Assembly: GCF_020886695.1 (NCBI RefSeq)
Contig: NZ_AP024485.1
Location: 2,721,001-2,785,000, forward strand
Origin: Pseudodesulfovibrio sediminis
GTDB lineage: Bacteria; Desulfobacterota; Desulfovibrionia; Desulfovibrionales; Desulfovibrionaceae
Length of the DNA stretch: 64,000 bases
Direction of reading: 5' to 3'
Below the pieces are notes generated by a model. It searched no databases and was not told the origin of the DNA. It saw only the letters and a list, made by a program, of their open reading frames with translations. A program made the position numbers and the translations under genes. Positions 34,665-44,399 of the stretch are shown here, piece by piece. Within the stretch, counting starts at the first letter, position 1, and every line of letters begins with the position of its first letter.

Positions 34665-35369
34665 TTATTGCTGCATGTAATAGCGGTCCAGAATGGCCTG
34701 ATACGTCCCTTCCTCTTTCATTGTCCTGAGTGTGTCCACCACGTGTGGCACCAGGGCCGCATGCCGGGTGTTCAGGTAGAGAAAGAGCTCTCTTTTCACA
34801 ATGGGCGGCAGAATGGGCGAAACCGTGTCGATGTGCATTCTCTTGAGTATCTGCTGTCCTGCCTCCAGTCCGAAGATACCGACATCGGCTCGTCCTTCCT
34901 TGAGGAATGTGAACAGCAGCTTCTCATTGTTGAGTTCATTTGTTCTCCAGGCTTTGCTCAGGGAGGAGTTGCAATCACACCATCCACGAACCCACGCCAC
35001 ATGGTACGGGAGCAGACTTTCCCACCCCTCGATCTTTATATGCGAGTCCCTGCTGAAGGCGACAATGATATTCTCTCCCAGTGGTTCCGGTATCCTGATC
35101 AGGTTTGTGAACTCATTTGAAATACCTTTGGTGCGAACAAAATTGCCGTCTACCACACCTTCATTGGCGTCGAATATGGTGCGCTTGGATGGGCCGGTCT
35201 TGATGGTAATGCTGATGCCCATGCGTTTGAAGCATTCGGCCAGTACCGCGTTGATGCTTTTTGATCGCGCGATATCCTGATCGTCAGCCGTGCTGAACAC
35301 GAGAGCGGTGTTTCCCTGAGCCGGGAGAACCATGAAGAGAGTGAAGACGAGGGCCGCGATGAGTTTCAT
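34665..35369 (-). CDS. Periplasmic solute-binding protein (SBP_bac_3 type)
   Basis: 234 residues with a signal peptide (MKLIAALVFTLFMVLPAQG). The mature part follows the type of short periplasmic binding proteins without a matching ABC transporter (FSTADDQDIARSKSINAVLA, GPSKRTIFDANEGVVDGNFV, LKEGRADVGIFGLEAGQQIL, RTMKEEGTYQAILDRYYMQQ). They may be sensors or remnants. The gene is convergent with the DMT gene and lies 58 bp after the isoaspartyl peptidase gene. Ligand unknown. Confidence 0.78.
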   Translation of the reverse strand: MKLIAALVFTLFMVLPAQGNTALVFSTADDQDIARSKSINAVLAECFKRMGISITIKTGPSKRTIFDANEGVVDGNFVRTKGISNEFTNLIRIPEPLGENIIVAFSRDSHIKIEGWESLLPYHVAWVRGWCDCNSSLSKAWRTNELNNEKLLFTFLKEGRADVGIFGLEAGQQILKRMHIDTVSPILPPIVKRELFLYLNTRHAALVPHVVDTLRTMKEEGTYQAILDRYYMQQ

Positions 35370-35427
35370 TATCCGCTACTATACGGGTAAATGACCCATA
35401 AATCTACTCGTTTGTGAGTTTTTTGGC

Positions 35428-36336
35428 TTAATCTTTCTTTATTTGCGTTTTGGTCAGGCCGGCGTCGTCCGCATAGGCAAAGGCCATGCGTGGTGTGTTG
35501 TGGGCAAAGCCATAGTGTCCCTCGGGGGAGATCATGATCACGCCGCCATAGCCGTGGCCGCGGGATTTCAGGATGTCCATGGAGTTTTCGGCCGCCTGCA
35601 TGGGGGTGTCAGTCCGCAGGAAATCGCAGGCCGTCTTGCAGAGCATGACCCGCAGGATGGATTCGCCATAGCCTGTGGCGGAGGCCGCACCGAGTTGGTT
35701 GTCCGCGTATCCGCCGGAGCCGATGACAGGGGAGTCGCCTACCCGTCCGGGGTGCTTGCCGGGAGTGCCGCCTGTTGAGGTCGCGCAGGCCAGATTGCCC
35801 TCGGCATCCATGGCCACGGCGCCCACGGTGTCCGATGGCATGGCATCTGAAAAGGCCCTGATCGGTGAGAATGACTCGTCGTTCTTGATCTTCTCGTACA
35901 GATCCAGTTCTCGTTCGGTCAGCAGTTCCCGCGGATCGACCTCGGCGATTCCGCATTCCCTGGCGTACTGCATGGCGCCTTCACCCACCAGAAACCGAAA
36001 GTCCTTCGCAGTCATGACCCGGCGGGCCAGTGAGACCGGGTGCAGGAGATTGGCCACGGCTGCGACGGCACCAAAATCCAGGGTGTTGCCATCCATGATC
36101 AATGCGTCCAGTTCAATGTCTCCTTTGGCGTTGAGGAATGCGCCCCGGCCAGCATCGAATGTCGGGTCTGCTTCGAGAATGTTAACCGCCTGTTCCACTG
36201 CATCAAGAGCGGACAGACCGTTTTTGAGCAGCGGATAGATGGTGTCAACAGCCGTGCGGACACCGGCTGTATGGTCGTCAACAAAGGCATCCGGGATATC
36301 CCACGCTCCACCGTGTACGATAAGTCTGGGTTCCAT
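35428..36336 (-). CDS. Isoaspartyl peptidase / plant-type L-asparaginase (Ntn hydrolase)
   Basis: 302 residues. The nucleophile Thr is in SDTVGAVAMDAEGNLACATS, and TGGTPGKHPGRVGDSPVIGS is the family signature after autoproteolysis. N-terminal VHGGAWDIPDA and AGRGAFLNAKGDIELDALIM also fit. It removes beta-aspartyl residues and hydrolyses asparagine. The precursor self-cleaves before that Thr. A ribosome site (AGGAAA) precedes the ATG. It is divergent from the chemoreceptor. Confidence 0.93.
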   Translation of the reverse strand: MEPRLIVHGGAWDIPDAFVDDHTAGVRTAVDTIYPLLKNGLSALDAVEQAVNILEADPTFDAGRGAFLNAKGDIELDALIMDGNTLDFGAVAAVANLLHPVSLARRVMTAKDFRFLVGEGAMQYARECGIAEVDPRELLTERELDLYEKIKNDESFSPIRAFSDAMPSDTVGAVAMDAEGNLACATSTGGTPGKHPGRVGDSPVIGSGGYADNQLGAASATGYGESILRVMLCKTACDFLRTDTPMQAAENSMDILKSRGHGYGGVIMISPEGHYGFAHNTPRMAFAYADDAGLTKTQIKKD

Positions 36337-36511
36337 AACTATTTCCTGTTATCGATGAAGCTTTGCTGTCGAGTTTGCCGGAAAGGAGGAAGAGTGTAAA
36401 TGGTCTGCCAAAATTCTTAAAAGTTAATAATGGGTTGGGTATTTTTAACAATGGTAATTTTTGTGAGTCATGTATATGCTTCTTTGCACACCATTGTAAA
36501 AGGGAGACTCT

Positions 36512-38260
36512 ATGTTGCTCAGAAAAGTATCTATCAAAATACGAATGTTTGTTTTGGTCGGAGTGATGGCCGCTTTCACCTTCGGGATGCTGGCCGTTTT
36601 TCTGAGCGGCATGGGCAACGTCAAAAGTGTAGGCGTGACCAGTTCCGCAGAGGCCATGCATGAAGGGGAAAGGCGCAAATTGCAGGTGGCCACCCACTCC
36701 ATGGCGGTCAGCCTCGGTACTGCCATTGCCGAAGAGCCTGAACTTGATGTGAAAATTGCCATCATTCGAAAACTTGTCAGTCAGATTCGTTTTGAGAAGG
36801 ACAAGTCCGGGTATTATTTTGTGTACAATACAACCACCAATGTGGCCTTGCCAACCAATACGTCATTGCAGGGCAAGGATCTCGGACACCTGAAGGACAA
36901 GAACGGTGTCTATCTGGTCAAGGAGCTGAATAAACTTGCCCATGATGGTGGTGGATTTGTCACGTATATCTGGCCCAAACCGGAAAAAGGTGACCAACCG
37001 AAGCTTTCCTATGCCGAGCTTATTCCGGGAACGGATATGTGGATCGGGACTGGCGTCTACCTGGATAACGTGGCGGATGAAGAGGTCAGAATCGCAGGTG
37101 AGATAGACGCGCTTGTTTCAACGTACATGTATTGGATCGGCGGAACCCTGATTGCCGTGTTCGTTCTGATTCTGTTGTTCTGTCTGACCATGATCCAGTC
37201 CATTGTCCAGCCTCTGGATGAGGCCGTCGGGTTGGCGCGAGAAATCGCCGAGGGCGATCTGGCAAAGGATATCAAGACGGATTACCATGATGAGCCGGGT
37301 AAGCTCTCTACGGCCCTCATGGTCATGACGAAACGACTGCGTGTGATCGTGGGCAAGGCCAAGGTGGGTGCGGAGGATGTCTCGACAGGCAGCATCGAAG
37401 TTACCGGGGCGGCCAGAGATTTGTCTGATGGAGCCAATCGACAGGCAGCCAGTGTGGAAGAGGTCTCTTCCGCCATGGAAGAGATGATCGCTCAGATCAG
37501 CAAGAATACGGACAACGCCCGCCAGACCGAGAGCATGGCTTCCCGGACGGCCGGGGATGCCCAGGAGGGTGGGGACGCGGTCATGGAAGCCGTGGATTCC
37601 ATCAAGGATATCGCAGAACGTATTTCCATTATTGAAGAGATTGCCCGCCAGACCAACCTGCTCGCCTTGAACGCGGCCATTGAGGCTGCCCGGGCTGGCG
37701 AAGCCGGAAAGGGGTTTGCCGTGGTCGCTGCCGAGGTCCGCAAGCTGGCTGAACGAAGCGGTGCGGCCGCCTCGGAAATCGGCGAATTGTCTACGGCCAC
37801 ATTGGCCAAGGCGGACCAGGCAGGCAAGGTACTGACCAAGATGATCCCGGATATTCGCAAGACCGCCGAGCTGGTGCAGGAGATATCCACTGCCAGCATC
37901 GAGCAGGATGCCGGAGCCCAGGAGATCAACAAGGCTATTCAGGAACTGGATCAGGTTATCCAGCGCAACGCCGCCGCCTCTGAGGAACTCGCTTCCACGG
38001 CTGAAGCGTTCACCGAGCAGGCCGATGGTTTGAAAAACAACATGGAGTTCTTCTCCCTTGGTCAGGAGTATGTCTCCCGGCCGCGTCGCGTGACAGTCAA
38101 GCCTGCCGCTCCGGCAGCGCCTCGACTGCAACAGGCTCCGCCCAAGGCCCAACCTCCCAAGGCCCAGCCGGCAAAGCCGCGCAAGCAGGCCGCTGCACCG
38201 GAGCTGGAAGCCGGTGGTATCGATATGGATATGAGTGACGACGAGTTCGAAAAGTTCTAG
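36512..38260 (+). CDS. Methyl-accepting chemotaxis protein with sCache sensor
   Basis: 582 residues. TM1 at about 10-32, a periplasmic single-Cache domain ([39 protein letters not shown]), TM2 at about 208-230, a HAMP domain ([20 protein letters not shown]), and a signalling domain with the conserved hairpin tip [40 protein letters not shown]. The C-terminus ends in a Pro/Ala/Lys linker and acidic [12 protein letters not shown]; there is no CheR-type NWETF. It senses a small ligand, probably a carboxylate or amine as for other sCache receptors. Ribosome site GGGAGACTCT precedes the ATG. Confidence 0.95.
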   Translation: MLLRKVSIKIRMFVLVGVMAAFTFGMLAVFLSGMGNVKSVGVTSSAEAMHEGERRKLQVATHSMAVSLGTAIAEEPELDVKIAIIRKLVSQIRFEKDKSGYYFVYNTTTNVALPTNTSLQGKDLGHLKDKNGVYLVKELNKLAHDGGGFVTYIWPKPEKGDQPKLSYAELIPGTDMWIGTGVYLDNVADEEVRIAGEIDALVSTYMYWIGGTLIAVFVLILLFCLTMIQSIVQPLDEAVGLAREIAEGDLAKDIKTDYHDEPGKLSTALMVMTKRLRVIVGKAKVGAEDVSTGSIEVTGAARDLSDGANRQAASVEEVSSAMEEMIAQISKNTDNARQTESMASRTAGDAQEGGDAVMEAVDSIKDIAERISIIEEIARQTNLLALNAAIEAARAGEAGKGFAVVAAEVRKLAERSGAAASEIGELSTATLAKADQAGKVLTKMIPDIRKTAELVQEISTASIEQDAGAQEINKAIQELDQVIQRNAAASEELASTAEAFTEQADGLKNNMEFFSLGQEYVSRPRRVTVKPAAPAAPRLQQAPPKAQPPKAQPAKPRKQAAAPELEAGGIDMDMSDDEFEKF

Positions 38261-38283
38261 GTCGGCTCAGACACAGTACAGAC

Positions 38284-38312
38284 AAAGGGTTCCGATTACG
38301 GGGCCCTTTTTT
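38284..38312 (+). terminator. Terminator after the chemoreceptor
   Basis: AAAGGGTTCC, GATTAC, GGGGCCCTTT and TTT: a 10-bp stem with two G-T pairs and a short U-tract. Confidence 0.8.
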
Positions 38313-38394
38313 CGTGAACAGCAGACAGGAAGGTGCGCAGTTGTCTGTGTTTTTCCCGCTTGAGGCCGCACGGGATCATTGATAGCCTTTGTAC

Positions 38395-39120
38395 ATGGAT
38401 ACAGCTACGCTGAAACAGTTTGCATGCGGCGAAGGCGCTTCTCTTGTCGGTATCGGTGCTCTCGACAGATTGGCCGGTATCGAAACCGACCCGGCAGACC
38501 TGCTTGAGGGCTTCACCAATGTGGTGAGCATGGCTGTCGCGTTGAGTAATCCCATCATCGACACCATCTCTGATCGCCCCACCCCCCTCTATGCTTCGCA
38601 CTATTCCCGCGTGAACGCCATGCTCGATACCCTGGCGCTCAAGGTGACCCGTTTTCTGGAAGAGCGCGGAGCCAGTGCGCTCCCTCTTCCCGCAAGTCAG
38701 GTGCTTGACTCGATCAAAAACACGTCATTCATTTCCCACAAGGCCATAGCGGTCGCTGCGGGGATCGGCTGGCAGGGCAAGAGCCTGTTGGCGGTCAGCC
38801 CTGAGTATGGCCCGCGTATCCGGCTGGTGAGCGTCCTGACGGATGCGTCGCTGGAACCGGATGCGCCTCTCAGGAATCGCTGCGGCGGGTGTACCCGGTG
38901 TACGGACGCCTGTCCGGCGCACGCCATCAAGAACGTCAACACCGACTCGCATTATGATTCCCGCGATGAGGCATTGCATTTTGATCGCTGTGTGAAACAT
39001 GTCCGGGAGGTCTGTGTCGCGATGGAACATATCGGCACGTCCATTTGCGGTGTCTGCATTCAGGTGTGCCCGTGGGGCCAAAAGATCGGATCAGCGCGGT
39101 CCCGCGCTCGCCTGCGTTAA
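38395..39120 (+). CDS. Epoxyqueuosine reductase-like 4Fe-4S protein
   Basis: 241 residues with a reductase-like N-terminal part (SHKAIAVAAGIGWQGKSLLA, YGPRIRLVSVLTDASLEPDA) and two 4Fe-4S sites (CGGCTRCTDACPAHAIKN and CGVCIQVCPWGQ). It is related to QueG but shorter (QueG has about 350 residues and a C-terminal HEAT region). It may be a diverged cobalamin-dependent reductase; a QueG role is not certain. ATG 38395 is used rather than the TTG two codons earlier. Confidence 0.85.
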   Translation: MDTATLKQFACGEGASLVGIGALDRLAGIETDPADLLEGFTNVVSMAVALSNPIIDTISDRPTPLYASHYSRVNAMLDTLALKVTRFLEERGASALPLPASQVLDSIKNTSFISHKAIAVAAGIGWQGKSLLAVSPEYGPRIRLVSVLTDASLEPDAPLRNRCGGCTRCTDACPAHAIKNVNTDSHYDSRDEALHFDRCVKHVREVCVAMEHIGTSICGVCIQVCPWGQKIGSARSRARLR

Positions 39121-39193
39121 GACGCACAACGTTCGAGTATCTTTTTCCCGACCTGTCTTCAGGCGCGGTTAGTGCCCATACATCGGGCGCAAA

Positions 39194-39237
39194 AAAACCG
39201 GGGCCGCGGCGTATACATACGTCGTGGCCCCGGTTTT
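39194..39237. terminator. Bidirectional terminator
   Basis: AAAACCGGGGCC...GGCCCCGGTTTT with an inner GCGGCGTAT/ATACGTCGT stem: a nearly perfect long hairpin between convergent genes, flanked by A- and T-runs. Confidence 0.92.
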
Positions 39238-39247
39238 GAGAATCGAA

Positions 39248-40312
39248 CTATTTCAGGCCCAGTTCCTTTTTGAGGAATGCGAAGTCGAGATTGTCTGCGA
39301 CCAGTTCTGCGCCCTGCTTGATCTTGATGGCGTCGCGCAGTTTGTGGCGGGAGAGGATATCGTCCATCTTCTTGGCCACGGTGAAGGTGTCTTCACGGAC
39401 CATGATGATCGGCGTTTCCAGGACTTCCGAGCGGGTCAGGATAATATCGTTGGGGTAGAGATTACCGGTCAGGATGAGACAGGGACAATCGCCTTCCAGG
39501 GCGACGAGCTGTACGTCGGACCGGTCGCCGCCAACGATGATGGCGGAGTTCTTTTTCTTGCGGAAGTGGGTCATGAAGTTCTCCACCTGCATGGTGCCGA
39601 TGAGGAAGGTTTCGACCACACGTTCGCTCTTGTTGTGCGCGGAGATGATCTTGCCGCCGAGACGGTCGGCCAGGTCGCCGACCTTGATGGCGCCCATGAG
39701 CGGATCACGGGGGATCACGCCAAGAATCTTGACGCCCTTGGCCTCAAGAGAGGGGCCGAGCAACTGAGAAATTTCGTCCATGAAATTGGGCGGCACATCG
39801 TTGAGCACAACACCGGCCAGGAGGTCGCCGAGCGTCTCCTTCATGGCCATGAGGTAGTCGTACTTCAGCTCTTTTTGGAAGCGGTCGATGATGATCGTCT
39901 TGACCCCGAGCTTCTTGATGACCGAAACGGCGTCAGTGTCGCAGTATTTGCCGGAGTACATGGAGCCGGACCCTGCGATCAGGGTGACGTCCTTGTCTTC
40001 GGACACGTTCTTGTAGCCGTCCACGATCTTGTCGAGCAGGCCGTCCATCTTGCCGGTGAATGCTTTGACCTTGAAGTCCTGCGTGACCACCACGGGGGTG
40101 ACCATCTCCGGGTCGGCATCAAGACCGAGAACATCCTGCACAAAGGCCGCATCTTCGTCGCCGAGTTTGCCGTTTATTTCCATGGGCATGGCACCCACCG
40201 GCTTCATGTAGCCGACATTGAAGCCTTCTTTTTGCAGCCGCAGACCCAGGCCCATGACGATCATGTTTTTGCCCGAGTAGCCAGTTGTCGATCCGATGTA
40301 GAGACCTGCCAT
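39248..40312 (-). CDS. Phosphotransacetylase-like protein: BioD-like P-loop plus DRTGG domain
   Basis: 354 residues. The N-terminal part is an AAA_26/dethiobiotin-synthetase-like P-loop (GSTTGYSGKN, with Asn after the Lys instead of Ser/Thr; IAGSGSMYSGKY). The C-terminal third is the DRTGG domain found between parts of Pta (KIISAHNKSERVVETFLIGT, SAIIVGGDRSDVQLVALEGD, CPCLILTGNLYPNDIILTRS). There is no phosphate acetyltransferase catalytic domain, so a regulatory or sensing role is likelier than catalysis. It stands 74 bp downstream of an NDP-forming acyl-CoA synthetase, with which it shares a strand. Ribosome site AGGAGGAACACAGGC. Confidence 0.82.
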   Translation of the reverse strand: MAGLYIGSTTGYSGKNMIVMGLGLRLQKEGFNVGYMKPVGAMPMEINGKLGDEDAAFVQDVLGLDADPEMVTPVVVTQDFKVKAFTGKMDGLLDKIVDGYKNVSEDKDVTLIAGSGSMYSGKYCDTDAVSVIKKLGVKTIIIDRFQKELKYDYLMAMKETLGDLLAGVVLNDVPPNFMDEISQLLGPSLEAKGVKILGVIPRDPLMGAIKVGDLADRLGGKIISAHNKSERVVETFLIGTMQVENFMTHFRKKKNSAIIVGGDRSDVQLVALEGDCPCLILTGNLYPNDIILTRSEVLETPIIMVREDTFTVAKKMDDILSRHKLRDAIKIKQGAELVADNLDFAFLKKELGLK

Positions 40313-40386
40313 GCCTGTGTTCCTCCTGAATGTGTGCGAGCTGGCGCTGTGAGGCGAGCCGCTGATCTTTTCACTTTGCGTAAAAT

Positions 40387-42489
40387 CTAGCCGATGGTCA
40401 AGCGCATGTCTGTGACCAGCGCACCTTCGGCGTCCACCAGAACCGGGTTGAGTTCCGCCTCCCGGATATCCGGAAAGTCTGTCGCCATTTGCGACATGGA
40501 TAACAAAATATCTTCAATGGCCGCCAGATTGACCGGCTCTTCGCCCCGCGCGCCACGGAGCAGCGGGAAGGACTTGATTTCGCGAACGATGTCCTGGACA
40601 TCCTGCAGGGTCAAGGGGGCCAGCCTGTAGCTGATGTCACCCAGCACCTCGGATGACGGACCTGCCAGACAGAACGAGACCAGAGGCCCGAACTGCGGGT
40701 CCTGCGTGAACCGGACAATGACCTCCCGCGCCTTGACCGGACCCATTGTCTGCACCAGACAACCGGTAATATAGGCATCGGGGCGCTTGCGTTGGGTGCG
40801 GCTGGTGATGGCCAGCCATGCGTCACGGACGTCCCTCGGGGATTGCAGGTTCAGGGCCACGCCGTCGACATCGCTTCGGCTTGAAAGATGGGGGGACACG
40901 ACCTTGAGCGCAACAGGGTAGCCGAGTTTCTTGGCTGCGCGCACGGCTTGTTCAGAGGTCCGCACCAGACGGGTCTCCGGCACGGGCAGCTCGTAGGCGG
41001 CCGCGATATCCATGGCCTCGGCAAAGGGCAGCTCGCTCAGACCGATTTTCCGTGTCTTCTTGATGGTCCATTCCGCCTTGCCCTTGTCGCGGCGGAAGCA
41101 GACTTCTACCGGATAGGGGCGTGTCTTCCACCCGTAGTGGGTGTACATGGCGGCAATGGCCTGAATGGCCGGTTCCGGGTAGCCGTAGCAGGGGATGCCC
41201 GCTTCCCTGAGCAGGTCGCGGCCGGGGCTGATGCGTTGGTCTCCCATGAAACAGGCGAAGATGGGCTTTTCGCATGTTTTGGCCGTGTCGATGATCGCCT
41301 GGGCTGTTTCCACGATTTCGGCAGAGGCCGTTGGCGTGAGCAGGACCAGGATGGCGCTGGACATGGTGTCTTCCGCAACGGCTTCCAGTGTGGCTTTGTA
41401 CCGGTCCGCCCGGGCATCGCCGATGATATCTATGGGGTTGTATATGGAAGCAAAGGGCGGCAGAGCCTGGGTCAGCTTGTCCAGGGTCTCCTGAGAGGGA
41501 CGTGCCAGATTCAGGCCGACCGCTTCACAGGCGTCTGCGGCCAGGATGCCGGGACCTCCGGAGTTGGTGACCACAGCCAGGTTCGGTCCTTCGGGCAGCG
41601 GCTGCTTGGCAAAGGCGCGGGCCAGGTCGAACAGGGATTCCAGATTGTCGACTTCGATGATACCCGCCTGCTTGAACGCGGCGGTGGAGGCCACGTGCGA
41701 CCCGGCGATGGAGCCTGTATGACTGGATGTCGCCCGTGCACCGGCCTGGGTGGTACCGGCCTTGATCATGATGACCGGCTTCTTTTCGGTCACGATACGG
41801 GCTGTCTGCAAAAAATTCTGTCCATCGTCCACGGATTCCAGATAGCCGATGATGACTTTGGTTTCCGGGTCGTCACCCAGGGATTCGAGTACGTCCGCTT
41901 CGGATATTCCGGCCTTGTTGCCCAGACTGACAAATTTGGAGAAGCCGATGCTTTCGCCGTCGGCCCAGTCGAGGATGGCGGAGCAGAGCGCGCCGCTTTG
42001 GGAAAAGAAGGCGATGGACCCCTTGGTCGGCTTGGCCTGGGCAATGGTGGCGTCAAGACCGATGGTGGTATTGATGAGTCCGAGCGAGTTGGGGCCGAGC
42101 AGGGTGATTTTCTTTTTGCGAGCCAGTTCCGCCATTTCCATTTCGAGTTCGAACCCGTCACGGCCTGTCTCGCGAAATCCTGCTGAGATCACGCAGATGG
42201 CACTGACATTCGCTTCAGCCAGTTCTTCCATGGCGGCCAGGACCTGTTTGCGCGGGAGCACGATGATACCGAGGTCCGGCGGCTTGGGCAGCGCGGCAAT
42301 GGAATTAATTACAGGGAGGTCGAGAATTTCTCCACCTGCGGGATTGACGGGGTAGATTGTCCCCCTGTACCCTGCGGTCACCAAATTCGATAGGATGATA
42401 TGGCCGAGCTTGAGCGGACTGCGCGAAGCGCCGACGACCGCAATGGAGTTCGGATTGAATAATGAATTGAGATGTGCTTCTGGCTGCAT
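40387..42489 (-). CDS. Acetate/acyl-CoA synthetase (NDP-forming), alpha and beta fused
   Basis: 700 residues. CoA-binding domain (LFNPNSIAVVGASRSPLKLG), succinyl-CoA-ligase-like domain with the phospho-His in SSHTGSIAGSHVAS, and a C-terminal ATP-grasp domain (SELPFAEAMDIAAAYELPVP, VALKVVSPHLSSRSDVDGV). These enzymes interconvert acetyl-CoA or other acyl-CoA with ATP and free acid, conserving energy. The upstream extension to 42741 is antisense to rnc and is not protein. The ATG at 42489 has no clear ribosome site and is 16 nt from the divergent rnc ATG. Confidence 0.93.
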   Translation of the reverse strand: MQPEAHLNSLFNPNSIAVVGASRSPLKLGHIILSNLVTAGYRGTIYPVNPAGGEILDLPVINSIAALPKPPDLGIIVLPRKQVLAAMEELAEANVSAICVISAGFRETGRDGFELEMEMAELARKKKITLLGPNSLGLINTTIGLDATIAQAKPTKGSIAFFSQSGALCSAILDWADGESIGFSKFVSLGNKAGISEADVLESLGDDPETKVIIGYLESVDDGQNFLQTARIVTEKKPVIMIKAGTTQAGARATSSHTGSIAGSHVASTAAFKQAGIIEVDNLESLFDLARAFAKQPLPEGPNLAVVTNSGGPGILAADACEAVGLNLARPSQETLDKLTQALPPFASIYNPIDIIGDARADRYKATLEAVAEDTMSSAILVLLTPTASAEIVETAQAIIDTAKTCEKPIFACFMGDQRISPGRDLLREAGIPCYGYPEPAIQAIAAMYTHYGWKTRPYPVEVCFRRDKGKAEWTIKKTRKIGLSELPFAEAMDIAAAYELPVPETRLVRTSEQAVRAAKKLGYPVALKVVSPHLSSRSDVDGVALNLQSPRDVRDAWLAITSRTQRKRPDAYITGCLVQTMGPVKAREVIVRFTQDPQFGPLVSFCLAGPSSEVLGDISYRLAPLTLQDVQDIVREIKSFPLLRGARGEEPVNLAAIEDILLSMSQMATDFPDIREAELNPVLVDAEGALVTDMRLTIG

Positions 42490-42505
42490 ACAAACAGGGG
42501 GTTTA

Positions 42506-43189
42506 ATGGATACCGCTGAACTACAGGATTCTATCCACCATAGGTTTGCCCAAGTCAAGTTTCTGGAGAGCGCCCTTACCCACTCCTCTTTTGCCAATGA
42601 GCAGGAGGGAAGCGGTGATAATGAGCGGCTGGAATTCCTCGGCGACGCCGTGCTTGAACTGTGTATTTCCGAAGAGGGATTCAAGCGGTTTCCCGATGCC
42701 GCGGAAGGACAACTGACGCGCATTCGATCACAATTGGTCAAGGAACAGAGTCTGGCCGTGCTGGCGCGTGGGCTGCATCTGGATCAGTATATTCGTCTGG
42801 GTCGGGGAGAGGAGCTTCAGGGCGGCCGGGAGCGCGATGCCTTGTTGGCAGATGCCCTGGAAGCGTTGTTGGGCGCGGTTTTCCTCGATGGCGGATTCGA
42901 GGCGGCAAAGAAAACCATCCTCACTATTTTTGAGGATTTATGGCCTGCCCGGGCTGTTTTGCCGGAGACCAAGGACTATAAAAGTCGCCTTCAGGAAGTG
43001 TCTCAGGAACGATTCAAAGAGCGTCCGATCTATGTGCTCGCCGGAACCAGCGGCCCGGAACATGAGAAGATTTTCAAGGTGGATGTGACCCTGCCCCAGG
43101 GCGAGATATTTCGTGGAACCAGCACCAGTGTGAAGCGGGCCGAACAGGAAGCCGCGCGGGTTGGCTTGGAATATCTTGGCGATGATTAA
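42506..43189 (+). CDS. rnc: Ribonuclease III
   Basis: 227 residues. Catalytic signature NERLEFLGDAVLELCISEEG, second acidic site ADALEALLGAVFLDGG, and a C-terminal double-stranded-RNA-binding domain (DYKSRLQEVSQERFKERPIY, TSVKRAEQEAARVGLEYL). It cleaves double-stranded RNA in rRNA processing and turnover. ATG 42506 follows CAGGGGG; the in-frame frame before it is antisense to the synthetase. Head to head with the acyl-CoA synthetase, 16 nt apart. Confidence 0.96.
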   Translation: MDTAELQDSIHHRFAQVKFLESALTHSSFANEQEGSGDNERLEFLGDAVLELCISEEGFKRFPDAAEGQLTRIRSQLVKEQSLAVLARGLHLDQYIRLGRGEELQGGRERDALLADALEALLGAVFLDGGFEAAKKTILTIFEDLWPARAVLPETKDYKSRLQEVSQERFKERPIYVLAGTSGPEHEKIFKVDVTLPQGEIFRGTSTSVKRAEQEAARVGLEYLGDD

Positions 43190-43329
43190 ATGAAAAAAAA
43201 GTGATTTTGTTGCGATAGACGCAAAAAAAAGACGCAAAAAAGAGGCGGGATCGGAGCGGAATATCATGCTTCGAGACCGTCTTTTTTTGTGGCTGAGGCG
43301 CGGGGTCGCATGCCGGAGTGCGTGGAAAC

Positions 43330-43371
43330 AACCGGAAGCCGAGCCCCGCAACAGGGGTTGCAGGGCCGGTT
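43330..43371 (-). terminator. Candidate terminator of flagellin
   Basis: Minus strand: AACCGG...CCGGTT enclosing CCCTGCAAC and GTTGCGGGG. The stem-loop is followed by TGTTT. It is about 36 nt after the flagellin stop. Confidence 0.65.
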
Positions 43372-43406
43372 TCCGATTGTCTTCAGCCGTCGAGAATGCT
43401 CTACGA

Positions 43407-44336
43407 CTAGCCGCCGATGAGCTGCATGGCCATTCTCGGCAGAGAGTTGGCCTGTGCCAGCATGGCGACAGCTGATTGTGTGAGAATCTGGTTGCGGACG
43501 AATTCCGTCATTTCCTGCGCCACGTCGACGTCGGAGATACGGGATTCCGCAGATTGCAGGTTCTCGGCCTGGATTTCCAGGTTGGTGATGGTGTTTTCCA
43601 GTCGGTTCTGCATGGAACCGAGGTTGGCCCGAATCTTATCCTTGGAAATGATCGCCTGGTTGATGGCTTCCATGGCGGTCTGGGCCAGTGCCTGGGTAGA
43701 GATGGACTGACCGGCAACCCTGTCTTCCCAGGTATCGCCATTGGCCCTGATTGCGGCATCATGTCCCAGCCCGAAGGCGGATGACGTCGAGCCTTGAACT
43801 GCAACATAGTAGTAGTCCTCTGAAGAGTCGTTACCGGTACCGAAGTGAATCTTCAGTGGGCCGGTGGACTGCAGCCCCGTGCCGTCGTGATCGACGCCGG
43901 GATCGCCGGACAGGTTGCCGTTCAAGAGATAAATTCCGTTGAAGTCGGTGGCGTTGGCGATACGGTTGATCTCCGAGGACATGGCTTGATACTCGGAATC
44001 GATAATCAAGCGCTGATCAGAGTTGTAGGTACCGGTGGATGCCTGCATTGCCAGCTCTTTCATGCGAATGAGCTTTTCATCAATGACCTGCAGCGCGCCG
44101 TCCGCCGTTTGAATAAGTGAAATCGCGTCTGATGCGTTTCGGATGCCCTGGTGAAGAGAGCTGATTTCCGAACGCATGAGTTCGCGAATGGCCAATCCGG
44201 CTGCGTCATCGGCGGCAACGCCGACTCGAAGACCGGAAGACAAACGACGGGTGGACTTGCCGAGGCGACCGTAGTGCTCGCTCAAGTTCCTCTGCGCGTT
44301 CATCGACATGAGGTTGTGGTTAATGACTAAAGACAT
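43407..44336 (-). CDS. Flagellin
   Basis: 309 residues. The conserved N-terminal D0/D1 region (SLVINHNLMSMNAQRNLSEH, LSSGLRVGVAADDAAGLAIR, SDAISLIQTADGALQVIDEK) and C-terminal region (SQNRLENTITNLEIQAENLQ-like, ESRISDVDVAQEMTEFVRNQ, ILTQSAVAMLAQANSLPRMA) are complete. The variable middle is short (about 100 residues, YYYVAVQGSTSSAFGLGHDA). It forms the filament. A sigma-54 promoter sits 46-60 nt upstream of the ATG. Only one flagellin is seen here. Confidence 0.97.
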   Translation of the reverse strand: MSLVINHNLMSMNAQRNLSEHYGRLGKSTRRLSSGLRVGVAADDAAGLAIRELMRSEISSLHQGIRNASDAISLIQTADGALQVIDEKLIRMKELAMQASTGTYNSDQRLIIDSEYQAMSSEINRIANATDFNGIYLLNGNLSGDPGVDHDGTGLQSTGPLKIHFGTGNDSSEDYYYVAVQGSTSSAFGLGHDAAIRANGDTWEDRVAGQSISTQALAQTAMEAINQAIISKDKIRANLGSMQNRLENTITNLEIQAENLQSAESRISDVDVAQEMTEFVRNQILTQSAVAMLAQANSLPRMAMQLIGG

Positions 44337-44381
44337 CGGAACCCTCCTTGTTCGATTCTCAATTCCATTTGCGTTGCTTCA

Positions 44382-44396
44382 GCATCATGCGTGCCA
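44382..44396 (-). promoter_or_regulatory. Sigma-54 promoter of flagellin
   Basis: Minus strand TGGCACGCATGATGC: the GG at -24 and the GC at -12 have the exact 10-bp spacing of the sigma-54 consensus TGGCACG-N4-TTGC, with one T to A change. An AT-rich stretch upstream could hold IHF or activator sites. Confidence 0.85.
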
Positions 44397-44399
44397 AAT

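Noticed and set aside
40888..42186. Plus-strand 432-codon frame
   Set aside because: Antisense to the acyl-CoA synthetase.
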